Source: Kaistia soli DSM 19436
Lineage (GTDB): Bacteria > Pseudomonadota > Alphaproteobacteria > Rhizobiales > Kaistiaceae
NCBI RefSeq assembly: GCF_900129325.1
Contig: NZ_FQUP01000002.1
Location: forward strand, 636,668-700,667
Length of the DNA: 64,000 nucleotides
Direction of reading: 5' to 3'
The notes below the pieces were generated by a model that saw only the letters and a list, made by a program, of their open reading frames with translations, was not told the DNA's origin and did no database searches. Below are positions 55,398-64,000 of this stretch, in pieces. The position numbers and the translations under genes are program-made. How positions within the stretch are numbered: position 1 is the stretch's first letter; every line of letters starts with the position of its first letter.

Positions 55398-56444
55398 ATG
55401 AACGTCCAGTCTCTTGCGGAATTCACTGGCGCCACACAACAAATCTCGGGGGAACTGGTCGATGGGTTTGCTCGACGCATATCTTATCTTCGCGTCTCAG
55501 TAACCGACCGATGCGACTTCCGGTGCATCTACTGCATGAGTGACAAGATGATTTTCCTTCCGAAGAAGGATCTCTTGACGCTCGATGAGCTTCAGCGGCT
55601 TTGCGATATCTTCATTGCGAAAGGCGTCCGGAAGATCCGGCTCACCGGTGGAGAGCCTTTGGTTCGGCCCAATGTGATGAGCCTCATTCGTGCGCTTGGC
55701 GGCAGGGTCTCTTCGGGCCGACTGGAGGAGTTGACGCTGACGACCAACGGGTCGCAATTGGGTCGCTTCGCAAGCGAACTGGCCGAGTGCGGCATTCGAC
55801 GGATCAACGTTTCGCTCGACACGCTCGATCCGGAGAAATTCCGCCAGATCACGCGCCGTGGCGATCTCGCCAAGGTTCTGGCAGGGATCGAGCTTGCCCT
55901 CAAAGCGCAGATCGAGGTCAAGGTCAACGTGGTGGCGCTGAAGGGGCTCAATGAATTCGAGTTGCCGGAGATCATGCGTTGGGCGCACGGCTTGGGCATG
56001 GCCATGACGGTGATTGAGACGATGCCTATGGGTGACGTCGAGGAGGATCGTACCGATCGCTATCTGCCGCTGACGATTGTTCGACGACGGCTGGAAGAGC
56101 TTTTTACTCTGAACGACAACCAACGTCGCACCGGAGGGCCCGCCCGTTATGTTTCGGTCGCGGAAACCGGAGGCACATTGGGTTTCATCACGCCGATGAC
56201 CCATAATTTCTGTGAAAGTTGCAACCGCGTGCGGGTCACCTGTAACGGGACGCTCTATTCATGCCTCGGACAGGACGACGCCGTCGACCTCCGGACAATT
56301 CTTCGGCAAACGATGGATGATGCCATCGTGGCACGCCGCATCGATGAGGGTGTGCGCCGCAAGCCGAGGGGCCACAATTTCATCATTAGCGCTGACAACC
56401 GGCGGCCAGCAGTGGCGCGGCACATGAGTGTCACTGGGGGCTGA
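55398..56444 (+). CDS. moaA: GTP 3',8-cyclase MoaA
   Basis: Radical SAM enzyme for the first step of molybdenum cofactor synthesis. 348 residues with the SAM-cluster motif C-x3-C-x2-C in [11 protein letters not shown] near residue 41, TGGEPLVRP near 90 and a C-terminal second 4Fe-4S cluster ([20 protein letters not shown]). The C-terminus is [13 protein letters not shown]; most MoaA proteins end in the Gly-Gly pair needed for activity, and GG is present. It lies 21 bp after moeA. Its presence makes the cluster partly self-sufficient for cofactor. Confidence 0.95.
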   Translation: MNVQSLAEFTGATQQISGELVDGFARRISYLRVSVTDRCDFRCIYCMSDKMIFLPKKDLLTLDELQRLCDIFIAKGVRKIRLTGGEPLVRPNVMSLIRALGGRVSSGRLEELTLTTNGSQLGRFASELAECGIRRINVSLDTLDPEKFRQITRRGDLAKVLAGIELALKAQIEVKVNVVALKGLNEFELPEIMRWAHGLGMAMTVIETMPMGDVEEDRTDRYLPLTIVRRRLEELFTLNDNQRRTGGPARYVSVAETGGTLGFITPMTHNFCESCNRVRVTCNGTLYSCLGQDDAVDLRTILRQTMDDAIVARRIDEGVRRKPRGHNFIISADNRRPAVARHMSVTGG

Positions 56445-56519
56445 TGGCGGGGGCTGCGGGCCATGGCTCTGTTCCGCGCCGTATTCTTCGTCAAATGTGA
56501 TGGCACTATTCAAAGCTAG

Positions 56520-57053
<534 letters not shown>

Positions 57054-57087
57054 GCAATCCGTTGGGTGCGGTCAGCCGGGGCCGTGC

Positions 57088-58017
57088 CTATCGTAAGCTG
57101 CCGGCGAAGCGCTCCGCGAGGCGCTGCGTCTTGAAGGCTTCCGCGACCCAGTCGACGAAGACGCGGGTCTTCGTCGGCAAAAGACTGCGCGACGCATAAT
57201 GGATCGCGATCGCTCCTGCGTCCGCATACCAGTCGGGAACGAGGCGGATCAGCGCTCCAGACTCCAATGCCGGCAGGACATCGGCCGTCACGGTCATGGC
57301 GACGCCGAGACCGAGCAGCGCCGCCTCCCGCATCGCGACGGGGTCGTTGACGACGAGCGTTGCCGTCAGCGCCGCCGCCATCTCGCGGCCCGCCACATTG
57401 CGCATCGTCCATTGCCTGATGCGGCCCGTATCCAGCGAACGCATGACGATGCCGTCCAGTTGGTGAAGGCCGCCGGGATCGCCCGGCAACTTGCGGCCCC
57501 TCAGAAAGGCGGGCGAGGCGACGGCGATGATATGCGCGGGGGCGAGCGCGCGGGCCACGATGCCGGCAGAACGCTCGAACCCGCCACCGATCGCCGCATC
57601 ATAGCCCTCGGCGATCAGATCGACTTGGCGGGTCTCGAAATGCCACTCTGGCAGGACTCGTGGATAGCGCGCCCGGAAGCTCGGCAGCTGCGGCAGGACA
57701 TACATGACCCCCAGCGTCAGCGGCATGCTGACCTTGAGCGTCCCGACCGGCTCGCCGCCCTCGGTCGCGATCCCTGCGATGGCAGCCTGGATGCCGTGGA
57801 GATTATCGGCAATCGCCAGGCGGAAGGCCTCGCCGGCCTCTGTGAGCGTCAGACGTCGCGTCGAGCGGTGGAACAGGCGAACGCCGAGATTGCGCTCGAG
57901 CATCGCGATATTGCGGCTCACCGCCGCGGGCGTCAGCGACAGCCGCCGTGCGGCCTCGGAGAAGCTTCCGTGCTCGGCGCTACGGATGAAAGATTCAAGG
58001 TTCGCCAGAGTCTCCAT
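57088..58017 (-). CDS. LysR-family transcriptional regulator
   Basis: 309 residues starting METLANLESFIRSAEHGSFSEAARRLSLTPAAVSRNIAMLERNLGVRLFHRSTRRLTLTEAGEAF, the LysR winged helix, followed by the substrate-binding fold. It resembles CrgA-type LysR proteins. Start ATG 58017; an upstream in-frame ATG at 58038 is less likely. Divergent from the NADP-binding protein with a ~156-bp gap, and probably controls it. Confidence 0.92.
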   Translation of the reverse strand: METLANLESFIRSAEHGSFSEAARRLSLTPAAVSRNIAMLERNLGVRLFHRSTRRLTLTEAGEAFRLAIADNLHGIQAAIAGIATEGGEPVGTLKVSMPLTLGVMYVLPQLPSFRARYPRVLPEWHFETRQVDLIAEGYDAAIGGGFERSAGIVARALAPAHIIAVASPAFLRGRKLPGDPGGLHQLDGIVMRSLDTGRIRQWTMRNVAGREMAAALTATLVVNDPVAMREAALLGLGVAMTVTADVLPALESGALIRLVPDWYADAGAIAIHYASRSLLPTKTRVFVDWVAEAFKTQRLAERFAGSLR

Positions 58018-58173
58018 GGCACCGATTAAAGCGATCATTGAAAATGAAGCAAGTTATTCCCTGCTAATAGCGCATGGGTAAATGGGGCACGATAACCCGA
58101 TCAAAGCGGTGGTCTAGCCTGGCGGGCGCGGGTGCCTCGACCGACCGGCGAACCTTCGAAAAGCGGGGCGATC

Positions 58174-58821
58174 ATGACGATACGCGACAGAGTCGAGACC
58201 TCAAAGGCGGGTGCAGGTCAGCCCGGCATCGGCATCATCGGCGCCGGCGCCATCGGCAGCGCCATTGCCGGCATGCTTGGGCGTCACGGCCTCGCCGCAA
58301 CCCTTGCCAACAGCCGTGGGCCAGCGAGCCTCGCCGAGATCGTCGCGGCAATGGGGCCGAGCATCACAGCGGGGACGCGCGAAGAAGCTGCGGCGAAGGA
58401 CATCGTTTTCGTCGCGGTCAACTGGTCCAAGCTGCCGGCGGCATTGTCCGGCCTGCCGGATTTCTCCGGACGTATCGTCATAGACGCCAACAATCCCATC
58501 GAAGCGCCGCTCTTCAAGCCCGCCGAGCTCAATGGTCGCACATCCTCGGAGATCGTCGCGGGGATGGTTCCGGGCGCCCGTGTGGTCAAGGCCTTCAATC
58601 ATCTCTTCGCGTCACTGTTGGCGTCTGATCCCCGAACTGAAGGCGGCCGGCGCGTGCTCCTCTATTCGGGCGACGACGCTGAGGCGAAGGCCGAGGTCGG
58701 GGCGCTGATCGACCGGCTTGGCTTCTGCGGCATCGATCTCGGTCCGCTTGCGGTCGGCGCGCCGCTCACCCAGTTCCCCGGCGGTCCCCTCGTCGGCGTG
58801 AACCTTGTCAAATTCGACTGA
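58174..58821 (+). CDS. NADPH-dependent F420-reductase-like NAD(P)-binding protein
   Basis: 215 residues with a Rossmann fold: GIGIIGAGAIGSAIAGMLGRHG near residue 18, VNWSKLPAAL, the DANNPIEAP segment and KAFNHLF, all features of the F420-reductase-like family (NPN motif region). Start ATG 58174 is preceded by GCGGGGCG. Alphaproteobacteria usually lack F420, so it probably uses NAD(P)H with another flavin-like acceptor. Divergent from LysR. The next gene is co-oriented after 113 bp. Confidence 0.82.
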   Translation: MTIRDRVETSKAGAGQPGIGIIGAGAIGSAIAGMLGRHGLAATLANSRGPASLAEIVAAMGPSITAGTREEAAAKDIVFVAVNWSKLPAALSGLPDFSGRIVIDANNPIEAPLFKPAELNGRTSSEIVAGMVPGARVVKAFNHLFASLLASDPRTEGGRRVLLYSGDDAEAKAEVGALIDRLGFCGIDLGPLAVGAPLTQFPGGPLVGVNLVKFD

Positions 58822-58934
58822 GCACGAGCCTTCACGGCAAACCGTCCGCCCGCGGCCATGCGGCTGCGCCGGCTGCGAGGGACGGCACTGTCCGGAATGC
58901 CGGACCCCAACCCCCGATCGTCAGGAAACGAGCA

Positions 58935-59324
58935 ATGACCGCCGATCCGATCGAGATCGCCACAACCTTCTTCGCCCACTGGAGCGCCAACCGCATCGAC
59001 GATGCAATCGCCATGCTGGCCGAGGACGTCCTCTACGACAATGTTCCGTTTCCCGACATCCTTGGGCGGGAGCAGGTTCGGAAATTCCACGCCGATTTTG
59101 GCCTCGGGACCAGCTTTACCGTCAACTGGAAGGTGACGGCCATCGCTTCGGCCGGCAGCGTCGTGCTCAACGAGCGCGTCGACGTCTTCACGCATGTCAA
59201 TGGCGCCACGATCACGCTTCCTGTCATGGGGACTGTCACCGTCGAGGATGGCATGATTACGGTCTGGCGGGACTATTTTGATCCGACCGATTTCGATCGT
59301 CAGCTCGCGACGATCAAACGCTGA
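58935..59324 (+). CDS. Limonene-1,2-epoxide hydrolase-like protein
   Basis: 129 residues. The helix-strand pattern ATTFFAHWSANRIDDAIAMLAEDVLYDNVPF and the catalytic-type residues of the LEH family are visible: Tyr and Asn in LYDNVPF, Arg-x-Asp in NERVDVF, and Asp in WRDYFD, arranged as the Arg-Asp-Asp triad. The function is therefore a candidate epoxide hydrolase; NTF2-fold relatives with other roles exist. Start ATG 58935 with AGGAAACG upstream. Confidence 0.8.
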   Translation: MTADPIEIATTFFAHWSANRIDDAIAMLAEDVLYDNVPFPDILGREQVRKFHADFGLGTSFTVNWKVTAIASAGSVVLNERVDVFTHVNGATITLPVMGTVTVEDGMITVWRDYFDPTDFDRQLATIKR

Positions 59325-59397
59325 TCACGCTGCACGAAATCGAAAGGGTCGTGATCCGAAGTGCGTTGCTGCTCTATCCCGGCCGGCGCCAAGCGGC

Positions 59398-60027
59398 CTA
59401 TGGCTTTGCCGCATGGGCCCGCGCGTCGGCGACGACCTGACGGAAGCCGGCATAGTCGAGCGTCGACGTCATGAAGGGGCCCACCAGATAGGTCGGTGTT
59501 CCCTGCAGTCCGAGCGTATCCGCCTGAGCCAGGTTGCGGCGCAGGAGAGCGTCGATCTCTGCGGCATGCGCCGTGAGATCCTGGTTCAGTCTCTCCATAT
59601 CGATACCGGCCGCGCGGATGGCAGTGAGCATCTTGTCCTCGGCGATTCCGTGTCCTGGAATGCCCATGAGGGCATGATGCGCCGCCTCGTAGCGGTCCTG
59701 ATACTTGACGGCGAGCGCCGCACGAGCACCAAAGACGGAGCTTGGAGCCAGGATCGGCCAATCCTTGTAGACGAGCCGAATCTTGCCATCCTCACGGACG
59801 ATCCGATCGAGGTCTGGTGCCGATTTCTTGCAGAACGGGCAGTTGTAGTCGAGGAACGCGACGATCGTGACGTCACCCCGGGGATTGCCGCCGACGGGCG
59901 CATCAGGATCGTGGAGAATGGCATTCGTGTCCCCCCTCTCGGAGTGCGCAAGCCCCGCGCCGGCGAGCGAGAACAGGCTCGACGCGGCGAACAGGGTCGA
60001 AAGGCTCAGGAAGTTGCGACGATGCAT
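59398..60027 (-). CDS. DsbA-family periplasmic thiol oxidoreductase
   Basis: 209 residues with an N-terminal export signal (MHRRNFLSLSTLFAASSLFSLAGAGLA). The thioredoxin fold carries the active site CPFC in FLDYNCPFCKKSAPDL. The cis-proline region is GTPTYLVGPF. It resembles the DsbA/ScsC-type proteins that work with DsbD-like reductases. It is 39 bp downstream of the dsbD gene on the same strand, so they form one unit. Confidence 0.9.
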   Translation of the reverse strand: MHRRNFLSLSTLFAASSLFSLAGAGLAHSERGDTNAILHDPDAPVGGNPRGDVTIVAFLDYNCPFCKKSAPDLDRIVREDGKIRLVYKDWPILAPSSVFGARAALAVKYQDRYEAAHHALMGIPGHGIAEDKMLTAIRAAGIDMERLNQDLTAHAAEIDALLRRNLAQADTLGLQGTPTYLVGPFMTSTLDYAGFRQVVADARAHAAKP

Positions 60028-60066
60028 GGGGTCTCCGTAAGGTGATGGTGAACTGGAAATGTGGGC

Positions 60067-61863
60067 TCACGCGCCGGCCCGGCTGAGCGTCTGGCTGAAC
60101 TCCTCCGTCGAGACGGCACCGATCGTCCGCGCTCCGTCGATTTCGCGCCCTGTCGCCGGGTCGATGAACAGCAGCGTGGGCGGTCCGACGACGTCGAAGC
60201 GACGCATCAGGGTCTGGCCGCCGGCGGAGTAGTCCGAGAGATCGACGCGGATGGTGGAGAGGGTCTCGAGCCTCGCGCGTGTCGCCGGATCCTGCATCAC
60301 GGTGCGGTCCATCTCGACGCAGGCGGTACACCATTGCGCCGTGAAATCGATCAGGATCGGCCGCCCCTCGGCTCGAGCCGCCGCGAGCGCCTTGTCGAAT
60401 TCGGCTGGGTCGACGACCGTGCGGACGGCGCTGGAAGCGCCGCGCGCCGAAGCGCCTGGTGGCGGCCGATGATCTGGCGATCCTCCCGCCGCCGCGCCGG
60501 CGATGAGGACGATTCCATACAGCGCCGCCGCCACGCCGAGGACTTCCGGCCCGAGGCGGCCACCGAGGCGCGCCTTGCCCCGGATCAGATCACAGCCTCC
60601 GAGCCAGACGCCGCCGGCGATAGCAAGGATCCCCCAGAGCAGCTGCGTCACGACACCAGGCAGGAACCTCGCCAGCATCCAGATCGCCAGACCGAGGAAG
60701 ACAAAGCCGAAGGCCTGCTTGACCTTGCCCAGCCATCGTCCGGATTTCGGCAGGACCTTGCTCCCGAAGGTGCCGAAGGCGATGAGCGGCAATCCCATCC
60801 CGAGGCCGAGCGCGAACAGCGCCATGCCCCCGCGAACCTGATCGCCGGTCTGCGCCACATAGAGCAGCGCGGCCGCGAGCGGCGGCGTGACGCAAGGCCC
60901 GACGATCAGAGCCGAGACAAAGCCGAGCAAGGCTGCGCCACCCAGCGTTCCGCCTCCGGTCGCGGGCAGGCGCGTGAGGCGCGTCGACCAGGCCGCCGGC
61001 AGTTGGAGATCCACGAAGCCGAACATCGACAAGGCCAGGATGACGAAGACAAGGCTCATCAGCCCGAGCGTTGCCGGCATCTGCAATGCGATCTGCAGAT
61101 TCTGTCCCGACCAGGCTGCGGCGACTCCGAGCATCGCGTATGCGAGCGCCATCGCGACGGCATAGGCGCTGGACAGCACGAACCCACGCCGTGGCGTGAG
61201 GCCGTCTCCCGATCGCGTCAGGATACCCGATAGGATCGGGATCATCGGGAAGACGCAGGGCGTGAATGCCAGCAACAGGCCGAAGCCGAGAAAGCTGATC
61301 GCCATGACCCCAATGTTGCCGGCAAGAAGCGCGGGGGAGGGCTGGTCGGTGCCGGCAGGTTTGGCGCCCGATACCTCCAGCGCAGTCGGCGCCTCCGACC
61401 CTGCGAGGGACACGCCGCCGCGTCCGGCAGGTGACACGGCCAGTGACGCGAGATCGACCGTCTTCGTGACCGGCGGATAGCAGACGCCCTGCTCGGCGCA
61501 GCCCTGATAGGTGATGTGAAGCGAGGCGTTTCCCTGGAGGTCCGATGCCGCGACCATCGCCGCTGCCTCGCCATGATAGATCTCGGTGAGACCGAAAGTC
61601 GGATCGTCCTTGACGGTCCCGGGCGCCGTCGCCATGCGAAGTGCCCCGCCTGCATCCCCTGCGGCCGCGAGCTTGTCGCGGTAAAGATAAGTGCCGGGCG
61701 CGATCGTCCAGTGGAGACGCAGATCGCCGTTCGATGGACGGGTCACCGTCAGCCGAAATACCTCGTCTGCCGGACGCGGAAGCTGCGCCATGGCAGCGCC
61801 CGGCAAGGCGCAGCTGAGCAACACAAGAACGGTGGCGAGGATCGGCTGAAGGGTCTTTGGCAT
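60067..61863 (-). CDS. dsbD: DsbD, thiol:disulfide interchange protein
   Basis: 598-residue inner-membrane electron conduit. Signal peptide (MPKTLQPILATVLVLLSCALPGAAMA), periplasmic N-domain with the Cys pair in GCAEQGVCYPPVTKTV, eight membrane helices with the pair of cysteines in FTPCVFPMIPILSG and VGPCVTPPLAAALLY, then a C-terminal thioredoxin domain with FTAQWCTACVEMD. All three redox modules are present. Reduces the neighbouring DsbA-like protein with cytosolic thioredoxin electrons. Divergent from the response regulator. Confidence 0.93.
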   Translation of the reverse strand: MPKTLQPILATVLVLLSCALPGAAMAQLPRPADEVFRLTVTRPSNGDLRLHWTIAPGTYLYRDKLAAAGDAGGALRMATAPGTVKDDPTFGLTEIYHGEAAAMVAASDLQGNASLHITYQGCAEQGVCYPPVTKTVDLASLAVSPAGRGGVSLAGSEAPTALEVSGAKPAGTDQPSPALLAGNIGVMAISFLGFGLLLAFTPCVFPMIPILSGILTRSGDGLTPRRGFVLSSAYAVAMALAYAMLGVAAAWSGQNLQIALQMPATLGLMSLVFVILALSMFGFVDLQLPAAWSTRLTRLPATGGGTLGGAALLGFVSALIVGPCVTPPLAAALLYVAQTGDQVRGGMALFALGLGMGLPLIAFGTFGSKVLPKSGRWLGKVKQAFGFVFLGLAIWMLARFLPGVVTQLLWGILAIAGGVWLGGCDLIRGKARLGGRLGPEVLGVAAALYGIVLIAGAAAGGSPDHRPPPGASARGASSAVRTVVDPAEFDKALAAARAEGRPILIDFTAQWCTACVEMDRTVMQDPATRARLETLSTIRVDLSDYSAGGQTLMRRFDVVGPPTLLFIDPATGREIDGARTIGAVSTEEFSQTLSRAGA

Positions 61864-61903
61864 GCCGGACTTTCGTTTGGGGTCCGGCGTCGTCCAAAAT
61901 CTA

Positions 61904-61922
61904 CCTTAAGCGGGCCTTAAGC
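61904..61922. promoter_or_regulatory. 11-bp-period direct repeat, putative response regulator site
   Basis: CCTTAAGC at 61904-61911 and again at 61915-61922, an 11-bp period, in the 135-bp gap between dsbD and the response regulator. OmpR/PhoB-type regulators bind direct repeats with this spacing. Confidence 0.55.
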
Positions 61923-61998
61923 TCAGCGCGGCCTGTTGCGGCGACAGGATGGTCACATCGCGTCGGCACGAGATCGCCCGGAATCTGGGAAGCACTAC

Positions 61999-62661
61999 AT
62001 GCGCATTCTCGTCGTTGAAGACGATCCGATCCTGGCCGACGGCCTCGAAGTCGGGCTTGGCCTGGCCGGAGCCACCGTCGATCGCCTCGGAAATTGTGCC
62101 GATGCGCGCGCGGCCCTGGCGACGACGCTCTTTGATGCGGTCGTGCTGGATCTCATGCTTCCCGATGGATCGGGCCTCGATCTGTTGCGAGACATCCGGG
62201 CGGCCGGCGACCGCACGCCCGTTCTACTGTTGACGGCGCTGGACGAGACGCCGGACAGGATTCGCGGGCTCGACATGGGGGCCGACGACTATCTCGGCAA
62301 GCCGTTCGATCTCGACGAGTTGGCCGCCCGGATCCGCGCGATCGCGCGGCGTGGCGGCGGTCGCGCGGCGCCCTGCCTCGCGGCTGGAGGTGTGGTCCTC
62401 GATCCGTCCCGATTGTCCGTAACGCGTGACGGGGAGCCGGTCGTCCTTTCCCGGCGCGAGTTCGCAGTTCTGTCCGCCCTGATGGAACGGCCCGGCACGA
62501 TCCGCTCGAAGGGCGAAATCGAGGAACGACTCTATGGCTGGCAGGAGGAAGTCGAGAGCAACACGGTCGAGGTCCATATCCACTATCTGCGCTCCAAGAT
62601 TGGCCGCGAGGCCATCGAGACCGTACGGGGCCTCGGCTATCGGATGAGGGCAGCCAATTGA
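61999..62661 (+). CDS. OmpR-family response regulator
   Basis: 220 residues. The receiver domain has the acidic pair in VVEDDPILADG, the phosphoacceptor Asp in VVLDLMLPDGSGLDLL (near residue 51), Thr/Ser LLLTALDET and Lys LGKPFDLDE. The OmpR winged helix ends the protein (VVLSRREFAVLSALMERPGTI, VEVHIHYLRSKIG, VRGLGYRM). Divergent from dsbD and overlapping the kinase start, so it likely controls the Dsb pair. Confidence 0.95.
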   Translation: MRILVVEDDPILADGLEVGLGLAGATVDRLGNCADARAALATTLFDAVVLDLMLPDGSGLDLLRDIRAAGDRTPVLLLTALDETPDRIRGLDMGADDYLGKPFDLDELAARIRAIARRGGGRAAPCLAAGGVVLDPSRLSVTRDGEPVVLSRREFAVLSALMERPGTIRSKGEIEERLYGWQEEVESNTVEVHIHYLRSKIGREAIETVRGLGYRMRAAN

Positions 62662-64000
62662 CGTCGCTGCGCAGGCGGCTCTTCGTCATCCTGCTGGCGG
62701 CGACGGGCCTGATCTGGCTTTCCGCGATCGCCTGGATTTTCGTCGGAACCCGAAGCGAACTGGAACACGTCCTCGATACGAGGCTTCAGGAAGCCGCGCG
62801 CATGGTGAGTTCGCTCGTCGCCGACCGTGGCATGGCAGCCTCCACCGCGATCGCCGCCGCACCCGGCCTGGCGCCGGAGCCTGGAAGCTATGAGCGCCAG
62901 CTCTCATGCCAGATCTGGTCGTTCGACGGCCATCTGGTCGCGCGGTCAAGCGGTGCTCCCGACGAGAACCTCTCCAGCAGTCCGTCGGGCTTATCGGAGC
63001 GAACCGTCGACGGAGAGCCCTGGCGCGTCTACACGATCGAGAACGCTGCGGCTGGCGTCCGGGTCATGGTCGGCGACCGGCTTGGCCTCCGCGATCGCCT
63101 CGTTGCCGACCTGATCAAGGGCTTGCTATGGCCGGCAGTGCTGATCGCGCCACTGCTCGGACTGTTGATCTGGGCGAGCCTCGGGCATGGCCTCCGACCT
63201 CTGAATGCCATGGCCGGCGATCTAAGGGCTCGTGACGGCAACGACATGAGTCCGATCGATCCGGGTCGAGCCCCTTCCGAGGTCAAGCCGATCGCCGAGG
63301 CGCTGAACGGTCTGTTCGTGAAGGTGGAGACGGCAAGGCGGCATGAACGGGATGTGACCGCCTTCGCGGCCCATGAACTCCGGACCCCGCTCGCTGGCCT
63401 GAAGACGCAGGCCCAGATCGCCATCGCCGCCCAGGATTCGGACGTCAGGCGGGGCGCGCTCAACCAGATTCTCCGCTCGGTCGATCGCACCACGCGCCTC
63501 GTTCGGCAACTCCTGACGCTCGCAAAGCTCGACGCCAGCATGGAGGTGAGCGAGGTCGAAAGCGTGAATATCGGCGACATTCTGGACGAGATCGCCGAGC
63601 CAGCCGGCGTCACCGGAGACGCCGTCCGTATCGTCATCGGAACGGAGCTGCGCGGCCTCACGCTGCGGTCCAATCGCGAGCTTCTGACGCTCGCGTTTCG
63701 CAACCTCCACGAGAATGCGGTCCAGCACATGCAGAATGGCGGAACCGTGATGTGGCGTTCGGGGCCTGATGCGAACGCCATCTCCGTGGAAGACGAGGGG
63801 CCGGGGATTCCAGCTGAAGACCTCGCCCTGGTCACGCAGCGCTTCTTCCGCGGCCGCCACCAGAGCACTGTTGGCACCGGCCTTGGGCTTGCCATCACCG
63901 AGGTGGCGATACAAAAGCTCGGTGGATCCCTCCTGCTGGAAAACCGGCAGGACGGGCCTGGCCTCCGCGCCACGATCCGCCTCCCGAAACCAGACTGGAC
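62658..64000 (+). CDS. Sensor histidine kinase (C-terminus beyond right edge)
   Basis: At least 447 residues from TTG 62658, which overlaps the response regulator stop (TTGA). Two membrane helices (about 8-30 and 155-177) bracket a periplasmic sensor region. The HAMP-like stretch is followed by the HisKA box FAAHELRTPLAGLKTQ and the HATPase motifs N (NLHENAVQHM), G1 (VEDEGPGIP) and G2 (GTGLGLAI). The last residues (ATIRLPKPDW) are close to a normal kinase end, so only a short C-terminal part is missing. QseC-like. Expected signal: periplasmic redox or metal stress, by context. Confidence 0.92.
   Translation, partial: MTSLRRRLFVILLAATGLIWLSAIAWIFVGTRSELEHVLDTRLQEAARMVSSLVADRGMAASTAIAAAPGLAPEPGSYERQLSCQIWSFDGHLVARSSGAPDENLSSSPSGLSERTVDGEPWRVYTIENAAAGVRVMVGDRLGLRDRLVADLIKGLLWPAVLIAPLLGLLIWASLGHGLRPLNAMAGDLRARDGNDMSPIDPGRAPSEVKPIAEALNGLFVKVETARRHERDVTAFAAHELRTPLAGLKTQAQIAIAAQDSDVRRGALNQILRSVDRTTRLVRQLLTLAKLDASMEVSEVESVNIGDILDEIAEPAGVTGDAVRIVIGTELRGLTLRSNRELLTLAFRNLHENAVQHMQNGGTVMWRSGPDANAISVEDEGPGIPAEDLALVTQRFFRGRHQSTVGTGLGLAITEVAIQKLGGSLLLENRQDGPGLRATIRLPKPDW

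Overview
The window is GC-rich chromosomal DNA from an alphaproteobacterium, most likely of the Hyphomicrobiales (Rhizobiales). The evidence is the order coaBC-ubiB-ubiE / mutM-enoyl-CoA hydratase-rpsT-dnaA-dnaN-recF, a dense cluster of GANTC (CcrM-type) sites between rpsT and dnaA, and the ABC, LysE and AbrB families present. The genus cannot be fixed from sequence alone.

Region 1 (1-16.2 kb) is core chromosome. It holds coenzyme A and ubiquinone biosynthesis genes on the minus strand. On the plus strand it holds mutM, an enoyl-CoA hydratase, rpsT with a clear promoter and terminator, a rhodanese-domain protein, dnaA, dnaN, recF, a LysE exporter, recQ, an AbrB-type membrane protein and a tagatose-3-epimerase-like isomerase. 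It ends at a tRNA-Arg(CCG) gene.

Region 2 (16.14-34.02 kb) is a 17.8-kb integrated element bounded by a 114-bp perfect direct repeat that contains the complete tRNA-Arg gene. A tyrosine recombinase sits directly inside the left end. Paired TGTCAC motifs with an 11-bp period lie inside both ends and look like integrase arm sites. The cargo is a helicase-primase-like fusion with small accessory genes, a SIR2-STAND-TPR protein of the Avs5 kind, an orphan serine recombinase, a DUF2971 protein and a complete type I restriction-modification system (hsdM, hsdS, hsdR). It reads as a mobile anti-phage defence island.

Region 3 (34.0-41.2 kb) is accessory: three regulator-enzyme modules. These are TetR with a PobA-like flavin hydroxylase whose substrate residues are altered, AraC with an SDR (overlapping genes, 21-bp-period direct repeats upstream), and TetR with a Tet(X)-like monooxygenase divided by two 15-bp palindromes.

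Region 4 (41.3-56.4 kb) is a 15-kb unidirectional cluster: a MocR-type regulator, a ferredoxin-NADP reductase, a five-gene CUT1-like ABC importer with two unlike ATPases, an NTF2-fold protein, a cytoplasmic bis-MGD molybdoenzyme, a ferredoxin, MoeA and MoaA. Together these could import an organic substrate, transform it by Mo chemistry with NADPH/ferredoxin electrons, and supply the cofactor. The substrate is unknown, and this is the best candidate in the window for an undescribed metabolic system.

Region 5 (56.4-64 kb) holds a decayed SDR, a LysR regulator divergent from an NADP-binding protein, a limonene-epoxide-hydrolase-like protein, and a periplasmic thiol-redox module (DsbA-like, DsbD) divergent from a two-component system whose kinase runs off the right edge.
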